Below, one piece after another: positions 16,148-23,678 of a stretch of 64,000 nucleotides of DNA (its first letter is position 1; every line of letters starts with the position of its first letter). Origin of the DNA: Deltaproteobacteria bacterium (lineage in GTDB: Bacteria; Myxococcota_A; UBA796; SXON01). Location: NCBI GenBank assembly GCA_014191855.1, contig BJHF01000012.1, positions 19,780 to 83,779 of the forward strand, written 5' to 3'. The position numbers and the translations under genes are program-made. The notes below the pieces were generated by a model that was given only the letters and a program-made list of their open reading frames with translations, searched no databases and was not told where the DNA came from.

Positions 16148-17311
16148 CTACGGGAGCGCGGAGAAGAACACCGCGCGGGCGGTGAAGTCGTAGCAGGCCA
16201 CGTAGCGGGTGTCCCCGATCCGAACGGTCTCGTTGTGGTACCCGAGGGCGCCTTGCGAGCCGGTGACCGTCTCGGTTGTCCACGCGCCGTCGCGCGCTTT
16301 GGCCAGCTTCATGTCATTGCCGAAGCCATCGAAGTACACGATCCCGGGCGAGCCACCGTCGAGGAACATCGCTGTGTCCGCGCCGACGTGCTCGCCGGTG
16401 TCCACGGTTTCCACCGTGAAGTCTCCCGGGGTGCCGTGCGCGACCTTGAGGTCCTGGTTCGCGACGTCGTGGTACGCGATCCACAGCGTGGACCCGTCCA
16501 TCGCGATGCTCGGCCACTCGCCCACGTCTCCGTCGTCATCGACCGTCGTGACCGTGTAGCCGCCAGACTTACCAGTCGCCAAGCGCAAGGCGCCCATTGT
16601 ACGGTCATAGTACGCGATGTACTCCGTTCCATCCGACCCGATGTAGAGCTTGGCGTACTCCCCCACGTTGGCTTCCACCACCTCGGCCCCCGCCCCCGTG
16701 TCCGCCGGGGTGAATGCCTCGCCCTCCGCGGCCACTTCACCCGTGAACGCGCTGCCGTTGTAGTGGGCCACGCGCAGGTTGCCCTTGCCGTGGTCGTAGT
16801 GGGCCACTACGGGGTTTCCCGACGAATCGAGCGCCAGCGACGCCCAGAATCCTGCGTCGCTCTTCGAGCCGCCCCCGACATCCGCCACCGCGACGTCCCA
16901 CACCCCGTCGCCCTTGTGGGCGTACTTCAGGGTGCCGTTCGTGGAGTCCTGGTAGGCGATCCAAACCTGTCCGTTGCTGCCGATGGCCATGCTGGCGTAG
17001 CGCCCCGCGTCGCCCGGGTTGAGCCCGTTTTCATCCGGATACGAGTCCACTTCTTCGCGAGTCCACGTCGCTGCGCCCGCTTTGTCTACCGTCGCGACGG
17101 CGTACCCCAGCCCGTCCTGCGTGCGATCGTAGTACGCGATGGCCGGCTTGCCGTCGTCGGTGGTGGCCATCGAGAGCCAGGAGCCTGCGTCGTTCGTGAA
17201 CGCAGGAGCTTCGTCGGGTTTCGCGTTTACGTCCGTCTCGACGCAGCCCTCGCAGGCCTCCAGCACGAGAGCGGAGGCGGCGGCACACAACAACGGCGCT
17301 GGAACGCGCAT
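16148..17311 (-). CDS. Lipoprotein with beta-propeller-like repeats
   Basis: A 387-residue protein. ATG at 17311 has GGAG seven bases upstream. It has a lipoprotein leader with Cys near residue 20. The body contains about six repeats of ~50 residues in which a phrase like ASLALDSSGNPVVAHYD alternates with LRVAHYNG. Such repeats build a WD/sialidase-like propeller. Predicted to sit on a membrane surface. It is the first gene of the operon leading to the MBL-fold, DUF3006, ComEA-like and thioredoxin genes. Ligand unknown. Confidence 0.75.
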   Translation of the reverse strand: MRVPAPLLCAAASALVLEACEGCVETDVNAKPDEAPAFTNDAGSWLSMATTDDGKPAIAYYDRTQDGLGYAVATVDKAGAATWTREEVDSYPDENGLNPGDAGRYASMAIGSNGQVWIAYQDSTNGTLKYAHKGDGVWDVAVADVGGGSKSDAGFWASLALDSSGNPVVAHYDHGKGNLRVAHYNGSAFTGEVAAEGEAFTPADTGAGAEVVEANVGEYAKLYIGSDGTEYIAYYDRTMGALRLATGKSGGYTVTTVDDDGDVGEWPSIAMDGSTLWIAYHDVANQDLKVAHGTPGDFTVETVDTGEHVGADTAMFLDGGSPGIVYFDGFGNDMKLAKARDGAWTTETVTGSQGALGYHNETVRIGDTRYVACYDFTARAVFFSALP

Positions 17312-17385
17312 ACGAGGCTCCACTCAGAGGGGGCAGGGTAGTCGGCGCAGCGCCGAGAGTCAATCTCCGAGTGTACCCGACACGC

Positions 17386-18699
17386 TCAGAGGCCGATCCG
17401 GAAGCCTTGGGAGTAGAGCCACGGGTAGGCGTGAATGAGGGCGTCGGCCTGGTCTGACAGCGCGGTGCGGAGGTGCTCCGGCACGATGTCCACCCGCACG
17501 CGATACACGCCCGGCTCGGTGATCGTCCAGCTTCCACAGCCCGTTTTCCAGGGCGCACCGTCCTTGTACACCGCCGATGTGATCGCGGGCTCGGTGGTGT
17601 CGGTGGGCGAATCGGCGGCGAGCGTCGGGCACGTCACGCGCAGCTCGCCGCCCAGCGCCGCGTCGGTCGTGCTCCAGTGCTCTTCGTCGTAGCTCACATC
17701 AAACCCTGATGGAACGCCGAGAACATCGAATACGACGAAGCTTTTGCGCGCGCGCAGCGCCGCCTCGGCGCCCGCGGGCGAGTCCTCGTCCACGATGAGG
17801 TAGTTGCTGAACCACGACATCATCCGGCGGTAGCTGTCTACCCGCTCGCCGTCGGTCATCTCCATGGGAAGTGCGTTTTCGTGGGCGTCCGTGCCGCCGG
17901 TGGCGAGCGTCGGGCCGATGGTGTTCAGCGCGTCCCATCGCTCGATCGAAACCGTCTGTTCCTCGTAAAAGGCGAGGAATACGAGGTCGGGCTCCGAAGC
18001 GGTCGCGGCGTCGATGAACGGTCCGGCGGCGGCGAGGTAGCTCAGCGCCTCCAAGCCGAGGTCCTCCTCCCGCTTCGTCGGGTCCACCATCGCGTGCAGG
18101 TTGAAGAGCTCCACACCGGAGAGCCCGCGCGCCTGCCGCTCCAGCAACGCCTCCAACGTCTGCCCTTCGGTATGGGCCTGCAGCACGACCGCTCCCGCCG
18201 CGATGTCCTGGGTGAACGCCTCTTCGTCCGAATTGTTGTAGATCCGGTCGTTCTCGGCAGGGTCCTCGCTCACATGGCGGTCGAGGCTCACCGGCATCAG
18301 CTCGTCTTCAATCCCGGCGGTCCACGTCACCGTCTTCCCGTCGGGGCAGGTGATCCGGCTCGCGACGCCATCCACCAGTTGGTCTCCGTCCTGGGGGCTG
18401 AACAGGTCCGTCCACGCCGTATATGCGGCGTTCGACGGGTGATCGGTCATGAACGCGTAGTCGATGGCCGCGTCGCACAAGCCAGCGCGCAGGTCCGCGA
18501 GGCAGGGCTCATCCGCCATCTCGTGATCGTCGCAGGCGTCGTGCGACAAGGGCGAGTGAAGGTGGATGATCGCGCGGCGCAGCGCCCCGCCGCCGGGGGC
18601 ATCTTCGTGCAGCGCGGGCCGGGTGTGCGTCCACGGCACCGGCTCGGCGGGCGCGCTGTCGACGGGATCGGGGGTGCAGGCGGCGATCAAGAGCAGCAT
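17386..18699 (-). CDS. PHP-domain lipoprotein (metal-dependent phosphoesterase fold)
   Basis: A 437-residue protein. ATG at 18699 gives the very short lipoprotein leader MLLLIAAC. PHP-type metal motifs follow: IIHLHSPLSHDA at residues 44-55, MTDHPSNAAY near residue 90, QAHTEG in the middle and GGTDAHEN near residue 270. PHP domains hydrolyse phosphoesters with a trinuclear metal site; most are cytosolic, so a lipid-anchored extracytosolic version stands out. Downstream Cys pairs suggest disulfides. Substrate unknown. The ends of the protein are less conserved. Confidence 0.75.
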   Translation of the reverse strand: MLLLIAACTPDPVDSAPAEPVPWTHTRPALHEDAPGGGALRRAIIHLHSPLSHDACDDHEMADEPCLADLRAGLCDAAIDYAFMTDHPSNAAYTAWTDLFSPQDGDQLVDGVASRITCPDGKTVTWTAGIEDELMPVSLDRHVSEDPAENDRIYNNSDEEAFTQDIAAGAVVLQAHTEGQTLEALLERQARGLSGVELFNLHAMVDPTKREEDLGLEALSYLAAAGPFIDAATASEPDLVFLAFYEEQTVSIERWDALNTIGPTLATGGTDAHENALPMEMTDGERVDSYRRMMSWFSNYLIVDEDSPAGAEAALRARKSFVVFDVLGVPSGFDVSYDEEHWSTTDAALGGELRVTCPTLAADSPTDTTEPAITSAVYKDGAPWKTGCGSWTITEPGVYRVRVDIVPEHLRTALSDQADALIHAYPWLYSQGFRIGL

Positions 18700-18787
18700 C
18701 ACGCGAGGGTAGCGCGTTTTTCGGAGCGTCGGGCGGTGGCCGGGCCCCACTCCGCGCAGTAGACTCGCGGCGAATCCGGGTGTCCTC

Positions 18788-19288
18788 GTGAAGCTTCTCC
18801 TCCCCGTTGCGACCATTCTCCTTGCGGCCGGCTTCTGCTGCTGCTGTGGGGACGACATGACTGCCGAGCTCGAGGGCCTGGGCGTCGACGTTCCGGACAT
18901 GGATGCGCCCGCGGGTGGCGAGGCTCCTGCCGCCGGTGTCGATGCGGCGCAGGCACCGGCCGGTGGCGGCGGCTCGGCGGCGGCCCTGGCCGGGAGCTGC
19001 GGCAAGTTCAAGGAGAAGGGCCTCGCGGTCCCGGCTGGCACCTCGGTGATGGTGTGCAGCGAAGGCGGCGGGAACGACAGCATCGTTCTGAGCGGCGGCG
19101 GTACCCCGGCCGACATGTGCAAAGCGGTGAAAACCTGGGCCGAGGGCGTGGGCTACACCACCGAATTCGACACCAACGCGGCCGGCACCTACGCGGTGAC
19201 CATGAAGGGCGCGGGCGATAGGCTCACGGTCGGCTGTGTGGAAATGGCGGGCCAGTCCACCACGTCGATCTCGCTCTCGCCGCAATAG
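18788..19288 (+). CDS. Small lipoprotein of unknown function
   Basis: A 166-residue protein from GTG at 18788. It has a lipoprotein leader with an unusual run of Cys (GFCCCCGDD), an Ala/Gly/Pro-rich linker to residue ~65, and a ~90-residue C-terminal domain with three Cys likely forming disulfides. The C-terminal domain looks like a small alpha/beta fold; no family is recognised. The gene ends 11 bases before tRNA-Arg. Confidence 0.7.
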   Translation: MKLLLPVATILLAAGFCCCCGDDMTAELEGLGVDVPDMDAPAGGEAPAAGVDAAQAPAGGGGSAAALAGSCGKFKEKGLAVPAGTSVMVCSEGGGNDSIVLSGGGTPADMCKAVKTWAEGVGYTTEFDTNAAGTYAVTMKGAGDRLTVGCVEMAGQSTTSISLSPQ

Positions 19289-19299
19289 TCGGCGGATCC

Positions 19300-19376
19300 G
19301 CTCCCGTAGCTCAGCTGGATAGAGCACCAGTTTCCTAAACTGGGGGTCAGCAGTTCGAACCTGCTCGGGGGCACCA
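19300..19376 (+). tRNA. tRNA-Arg(CCT)
   Basis: A 77-nt cloverleaf with encoded CCA. The acceptor stem GCTCCCG pairs with CGGGGGC (one G-T pair), the D-arm contains AGCTCAGCTGGATAGAGC, the anticodon arm CCAGT-TTCCTAA-ACTGG gives anticodon CCT, and the T-arm is AGCAG-TTCGAAC-CTGCT. CCT reads AGG, so this is an arginine tRNA. Confidence 0.96.
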
Positions 19377-19791
19377 TTTTTGGTTGCCTACGGCCCGGGT
19401 TGTGAACGGAAGAGAGTGGAATGAGGGCGGTGCCCGCGGCCCATGTCGCCTTCCTCAGGCCGAGGTCGGGGGCACCGCGGCGGAAGGCGGGGCGTGGGCG
19501 GCCGTCAGAAAAGTCGAGGCGGGCTGCCTGGCCGCGTCGTTCGAGGCTCGGAGCGGGTCGTGACGGCTAAACAGCGGGGCTTGACCCCCGGCCTCGGCCA
19601 ACGAGGGCGACTCAACTCCGCCCGTCGCGGCGCCTCAGGCGCCCGCACCAGCGCCGCCGCGCGCTCCGGCGAACGCCGCGAATTCTGTCGACGTACAAGC
19701 GGATGAAGGGGTGCTTCGGCCACTCAATTTGGCTGAATCGGGTGGCGACGTGCCCGGACAGCGTCACCCCATTTTCTGCCGGCGTGGATGG
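19377..19791. other. 415-bp gap after tRNA-Arg with no convincing gene
   Basis: No open frame here has plausible protein composition on either strand. The only structure seen is an 11-bp direct repeat of the tRNA 3' end (TCGGGGGCACC at 19365-19375 and again at 19466-19476). No integrase or transposase remnant is visible. Confidence 0.5.
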
Positions 19792-21288
19792 CTAGCCCTT
19801 CACATCCGCGGCGCGCCGGCTCGGGGCGTCGAGGGAGCGTGCGTAGTAGCGAATCAGCGCGAGATCACGGGGTTCGATGTGCACCTTGCCGTCACGGAGC
19901 TCCATCAGCGAGCGCCGGCGCAAAAGCGCGAAGGCAAGATCGACGACACGATCGGCCTCCTCCGAGTCAACGATGTGATCGTCCAGCTCGGTGTGGGTCA
20001 AGGTGCTGTCTCTCCGGGCGCGGCTCACGCTCGCGAAGGCGAGCCCCTCGGCGATCGGCCGGCCGGACTCCCGAAACGCCGCGATCTGCTCGCGAACGTG
20101 GCGACGTACGGCGCCGGGGTCGGTCGCTCCGGCGTCGAGGGCGCGGCACACCAGCACCACGGGGGTGGCGGGAACAACCTGCGCGATCCGGTCCATGAGC
20201 TGGTCGGCCAGGAGCGCCATCCGCGCGAACCGCTCCTTGCGGGGGAGCTGGGCCACCGCGTCGATGTCGGGTGCGAGCTCACGCACGGGGACCACCTTGC
20301 CGAACTGGACGGAGGCGTACCCGTAGCGACGGTGAGCGGCGAGCCATGAAGGCCCGAAGACGCCCAACGCGAGGCGCGGCCCCGCTCGAAGGATTCGACC
20401 CAGCGAAACTAGCTTGGCGCTGAAGCCGGGCGGCGGACCGTCGGCTACCTCCACGGTGAGGTTCCGATCCTCCAGCACCCGGTCGAAGTTGATTCCAACC
20501 GGCACAAAACAGATCTCCTTGCCCGGTTGTTCGCGCAGGATGCCGACCATGTAGTCGAGCAGGCCAATTTTCGGCACGCGGAACGAGCCGTCGCGACTGA
20601 GCGCCCCTTCGAGGAAGAAGGCGGTGGTGAGCCCGCGGGCGGCCACCAACTGGAGGTAGCGGCTCAAAACCCGGTGGTACAACGGGTCTTTTTCACCCCT
20701 TCGGATCATGTAGCTGCCGAAGCTGCGAAACAGCGTGTCCAGCGGCCACACGCGCGCCCACTCGCCCACCGCGTAGCTCAGCGCCACCTGGCGCATCGCC
20801 CCCACGCTCAACACAATGTAGTCGGCGTTGCTGCGGTGGTTTGCGACGTACACCGTCACCGCGCCTTCGGGGATCGCCTTGCGAGCCGCCGCGAGGCCCT
20901 CGTGGTCGAAGACCAGCTCGTAACAGAAGCGCACCGCTGCGGTCGCGACGGCTCCGCCGAGCTTGTAGTACGAGAACAGGTTGAACACCGGCACGATCTC
21001 ATCGAGCCAACCTTCCATCTTCACGCGCACTTCGCCGACGCTGGTGCCCAGCTCCTTGGCCCGTTCGGCCGCGGCCTTGTCCAGCTCCGGATCCTGCAGC
21101 AAGGTTTGCCGTACCCACATCCGGTCGATGAACCGGAAGTGTTCGAGCTTCACGTCGTATCGACGCATCCACTCGCCGATGCTGGTCTGCCACCGTTCGC
21201 GCAGCGTGCGCCAGGCCGCCCATCGCACCAGCTCCCACACCACGATCGTGAGGATCACCGTGCCGACGAGCCGCCCGAAGCCTTCCAC
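19792..21288 (-). CDS. PlsB-like glycerol-phosphate/lipid acyltransferase
   Basis: A 498-residue protein from GTG at 21288, directly after the stop of the thioesterase gene. The acyltransferase block I motif HxxxxD is clear (ANHRSNADYIVLS, His151 and Asp156), followed by FFLEGALSRDG (block III) and FVPVGINFDRV (block IV), the PlsB/DHAPAT arrangement. An N-terminal hydrophobic segment suggests membrane association. It would transfer an acyl group to sn-1 of glycerol-3-phosphate or a related acceptor. At ~500 residues it is shorter than E. coli PlsB (about 800). A thioesterase, a zinc-ribbon membrane protein and a DUF2934 protein precede it in one operon. Confidence 0.85.
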   Translation of the reverse strand: MEGFGRLVGTVILTIVVWELVRWAAWRTLRERWQTSIGEWMRRYDVKLEHFRFIDRMWVRQTLLQDPELDKAAAERAKELGTSVGEVRVKMEGWLDEIVPVFNLFSYYKLGGAVATAAVRFCYELVFDHEGLAAARKAIPEGAVTVYVANHRSNADYIVLSVGAMRQVALSYAVGEWARVWPLDTLFRSFGSYMIRRGEKDPLYHRVLSRYLQLVAARGLTTAFFLEGALSRDGSFRVPKIGLLDYMVGILREQPGKEICFVPVGINFDRVLEDRNLTVEVADGPPPGFSAKLVSLGRILRAGPRLALGVFGPSWLAAHRRYGYASVQFGKVVPVRELAPDIDAVAQLPRKERFARMALLADQLMDRIAQVVPATPVVLVCRALDAGATDPGAVRRHVREQIAAFRESGRPIAEGLAFASVSRARRDSTLTHTELDDHIVDSEEADRVVDLAFALLRRRSLMELRDGKVHIEPRDLALIRYYARSLDAPSRRAADVKG

Positions 21289-21714
21289 CTATGCGTCGCG
21301 CCGGAGCCAGGGCTCCAGGGTTTGACGGAAGGGCGCGGTCCAGGGGAGGGGACGGAACACATCCGGCGACACACGTACGATGGTTCGGGAGCCGGAGGCG
21401 TGGGGAAGATCCTCGTCCATTGGGAGGATCTTGACGCCGAAGGTGAGGCTGGACGTGCCGAGGCGCTCCACGGTCACGCGAACGCGCACTTCGCCCGTGC
21501 CGCGAAACGCGCGGAGGTACTCGATGTTGTTGGCGCGGACCACGTGGAACTGGTCGGGGTTTTTCTGGGCGTCCAACGTGCCGCCCCAGCCAAGACGGTG
21601 CCAGAACGCGCCGATGGTGCGCTCAAACATCAGGAGGTAGCGGGCGTTGTGGAGGATCTGGAACGCATCGAGGTCGTCGAAATAGACCGCGTGCACCTGC
21701 TCGAAGTGTCGCAT
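21289..21714 (-). CDS. Hotdog-fold acyl-CoA thioesterase (YbgC/4HBT-like)
   Basis: A 141-residue protein. The N-terminal motif VYFDDLDAFQILHNARYLLM corresponds to the 4-hydroxybenzoyl-CoA thioesterase pattern y..D.D..G...na.Yl, with the catalytic Asp in DLDAF. It hydrolyses acyl-CoA thioesters. It lies immediately before the PlsB-like gene, which suggests a lipid-metabolism operon. Confidence 0.85.
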   Translation of the reverse strand: MRHFEQVHAVYFDDLDAFQILHNARYLLMFERTIGAFWHRLGWGGTLDAQKNPDQFHVVRANNIEYLRAFRGTGEVRVRVTVERLGTSSLTFGVKILPMDEDLPHASGSRTIVRVSPDVFRPLPWTAPFRQTLEPWLRRDA

Positions 21715-21723
21715 CCGGGCAGG

Positions 21724-22272
21724 CTAACCGGCGGGCGGGGTGGGGGGCGCTGGGGCTGCGGCGACTTCAGGCAGCCACCGAACGTCGACCCGCCCTCGCT
21801 CCCAGGCGGCTCGCTGCGCCACCTCGCGCTGCGCCAGGGGGACCAGGAAGGCCGCGAGCGCCCCCACCACTACGGCGCGAGGCCAGAAGAACGCCGCCGC
21901 CACCAGCGCCGCGCCGAAGTGCAGCGCGGTGAACAGTCCGCCGGGCGCCATCGGCTCCCCGGCCTTCTTACGCAGGGCCATCCCAACCACGTGGGGGACG
22001 ATCAGCGCCACGCCGGTGAGCGCCGCGCCGGGTACGGGAAACAGCCAGGTCGTGGCGGCGAGAAAGCCGGCCATACCCAGCATGATCACGCGGGTGTACC
22101 GTCCCCAAACGTCATCGCCCGCGAGCCCGGCCGGGTTCCGTTGGCCGCACCGGGGGCAGGTGGCGAAGCGTAGGCGGGCCGCGATCTGCTCGGGCGGCGA
22201 CGCGTCGGAAAGGCGATCGAGCTCAGCGCGCGAATCAGCGTGGCATACGGGGCAGGCGTAGGTGACGGTCAT
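21724..22272 (-). CDS. Zinc-ribbon membrane protein
   Basis: A 182-residue protein from ATG at 22272. Residues 5-60 carry two CxxC pairs (CPVC and CPRCGQRN) that would bind one zinc. Three to four hydrophobic segments follow (about residues 75-150), and the C-terminus is Pro/Ala-rich. The family is not recognised. It sits between a DUF2934 gene and the thioesterase in the same operon. Confidence 0.7.
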   Translation of the reverse strand: MTVTYACPVCHADSRAELDRLSDASPPEQIAARLRFATCPRCGQRNPAGLAGDDVWGRYTRVIMLGMAGFLAATTWLFPVPGAALTGVALIVPHVVGMALRKKAGEPMAPGGLFTALHFGAALVAAAFFWPRAVVVGALAAFLVPLAQREVAQRAAWERGRVDVRWLPEVAAAPAPPTPPAG

Positions 22273-22292
22273 GGGGCTGAGGGCTACCCCGA

Positions 22293-22586
22293 TTACCGGC
22301 GCCGAAGCTGCCGTTCCGCCTCGATCCAGTTCTCGAACGCGGAGCCGCCGCGGGCGAGCCACAGCTCGTAGGCACGCCGGCCCACCTCTTCGCGGGAGGG
22401 CTCGGCCGCTGGGGCGGGGGCTGCGGCCGGTGCCGGCGCCGCCTCCACGGGCACGGGTTCGTCGATCAGGATCAGGCCGGTCTCGGTGGCTTCGGCGGGA
22501 AGATCCGCCGCTAGAGCCTTCTTCTTCGCCTTTGCAGGAGCCTTCGCCTTGGGCGGGGCCTTCTTCGGGGGGGTGGAGGCAGCCAT
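22293..22586 (-). CDS. DUF2934 protein with a Lys/Ala-rich N-terminus
   Basis: A 97-residue protein from ATG at 22586. The first ~35 residues are Lys/Ala/Pro-rich, like a nucleic-acid-binding tail. The last 35 residues match DUF2934 (REEVGRRAYELWLARGG then ENWIEAERQL). DUF2934 has no known function. It is first in the lipid-related operon; a 51-nt palindromic element lies 71 bases upstream. Confidence 0.75.
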   Translation of the reverse strand: MAASTPPKKAPPKAKAPAKAKKKALAADLPAEATETGLILIDEPVPVEAAPAPAAAPAPAAEPSREEVGRRAYELWLARGGSAFENWIEAERQLRRR

Positions 22587-22656
22587 GTCAACCGCTGGTG
22601 AGGTGCGGCGTATAACGTGGCGACGTGCGATGTGGGAGGGGCCCAACGTGGCGCCC

Positions 22657-22707
22657 GCGATGCCAGGCTACCCCGGCCCGGCCTTGCCACCTGGCCTGTT
22701 GCATCGC
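22657..22707. repeat. 51-nt palindrome-bounded intergenic element, copy 1 (subfamily A)
   Basis: GCGATGC (22657-22663) and GCATCGC (22701-22707) bound exactly 51 nt. GGCC at element positions 24-27 and TGGCC at 36-40 coincide with the copies at 36490 and 48486. It lies 19 bases beyond the SDR stop and 71 bases before the DUF2934 start. Confidence 0.8.
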
Positions 22708-22726
22708 CCAACTTCCCCCGCCCCCC

Positions 22727-23647
22727 TCAAACCGCCAGGCTCAGCCCCGTTCGCCGCTCGGATTCCTCCCACAAACTCAACGCCAACGCCGGATCTTTCG
22801 CTGCCGAAGACCGCGGAGAGCGCTCCGGAGCCCCAAACCAGCTCAGCACGCGCGGACCGAAGAAGTCTCCTCCCTGCGCGCCCGGGTCCGTCGCGGCCCG
22901 CACGCTCGGGAGCGCACCATCCGCGGCGCTCTGAGCAAACAAGGCGTTCCCGATCCCAAAGACGCCGGACACAAATTTGGATCCCGACTGCCGCGGACCG
23001 ACCTGCTGCAAGTCCGTAGCGGCGTACCCCGGGTGTGCGCTCAGCGACGCCACCGCGGATTTGGCGCTCCGCAACCGGCGATCCAGCTCCGCGGTGAACA
23101 GGAGATTGCACAGCTTGCTCTGGGCATACCAGGTCCAGGGCTCGTAGCCCTTCGTGCCGTCGAGGTCGTCGATGTGCAGCGAGCCGACCCAATGCATGCC
23201 GCTTGAAACCGTCACCACCCGGGCCGCCGGCGCCTGTTGCAGCGCCGGCATCAACCCGAGCGTGAGCGCAAAATGCCCGATGTGGTTCGTCGCAAGCTGC
23301 ATCTCGAAGCCATCGACAGAAAGAGTGCGCGGGATCGCCATCACCCCCGCGTTGTTCACCAGCACGTCGATCGTGCCGCGCTCCCCAAGCCAGCGCTGCG
23401 CGAACGCCCGCACGCTCGCCAGCGACGAGAGGTCCAGCGGCCACACCTCCACCTTTGCGTCAGGCACGGCTGCCCGGATCGTCGCCAGCGCGCCCTCCGC
23501 CTTCTCGGCGTTGCGCGCCGCAATCACGACGGACGCACCCTTCGCCGCCAGCATCCGCGCTGTGTGCAAGCCGAGGCCCCCGTTGCCGCCCGTTACGACA
23601 GCAACGCGCCCCGACTGATCCGGAATCTCCGCTTCAGACCAAGCCAT
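22727..23647 (-). CDS. Short-chain dehydrogenase/reductase (retinol-dehydrogenase-like)
   Basis: A 306-residue SDR. The cofactor motif TGGNGGLG is at residues 19-26, NNAG at 98-101, catalytic Ser near 149, and YAQSK gives Tyr174 and Lys178. The basic residue after the second beta strand (AARNAEK) favours NADP. The architecture resembles eukaryotic-type WW-oxidoreductase/retinol dehydrogenase relatives rather than FabG. Substrate unknown. It stands alone between the ATPase gene and the DUF2934 operon. Confidence 0.88.
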   Translation of the reverse strand: MAWSEAEIPDQSGRVAVVTGGNGGLGLHTARMLAAKGASVVIAARNAEKAEGALATIRAAVPDAKVEVWPLDLSSLASVRAFAQRWLGERGTIDVLVNNAGVMAIPRTLSVDGFEMQLATNHIGHFALTLGLMPALQQAPAARVVTVSSGMHWVGSLHIDDLDGTKGYEPWTWYAQSKLCNLLFTAELDRRLRSAKSAVASLSAHPGYAATDLQQVGPRQSGSKFVSGVFGIGNALFAQSAADGALPSVRAATDPGAQGGDFFGPRVLSWFGAPERSPRSSAAKDPALALSLWEESERRTGLSLAV

Positions 23648-23678
23648 GTGTGCCGCTAACCTGAACGGGGGGCGCCGC

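Noticed and set aside
19443..19723. Short frames in the gap after tRNA-Arg
   Set aside because: Arg/Gly/Ser-rich on both strands, no ribosome site or family resemblance.
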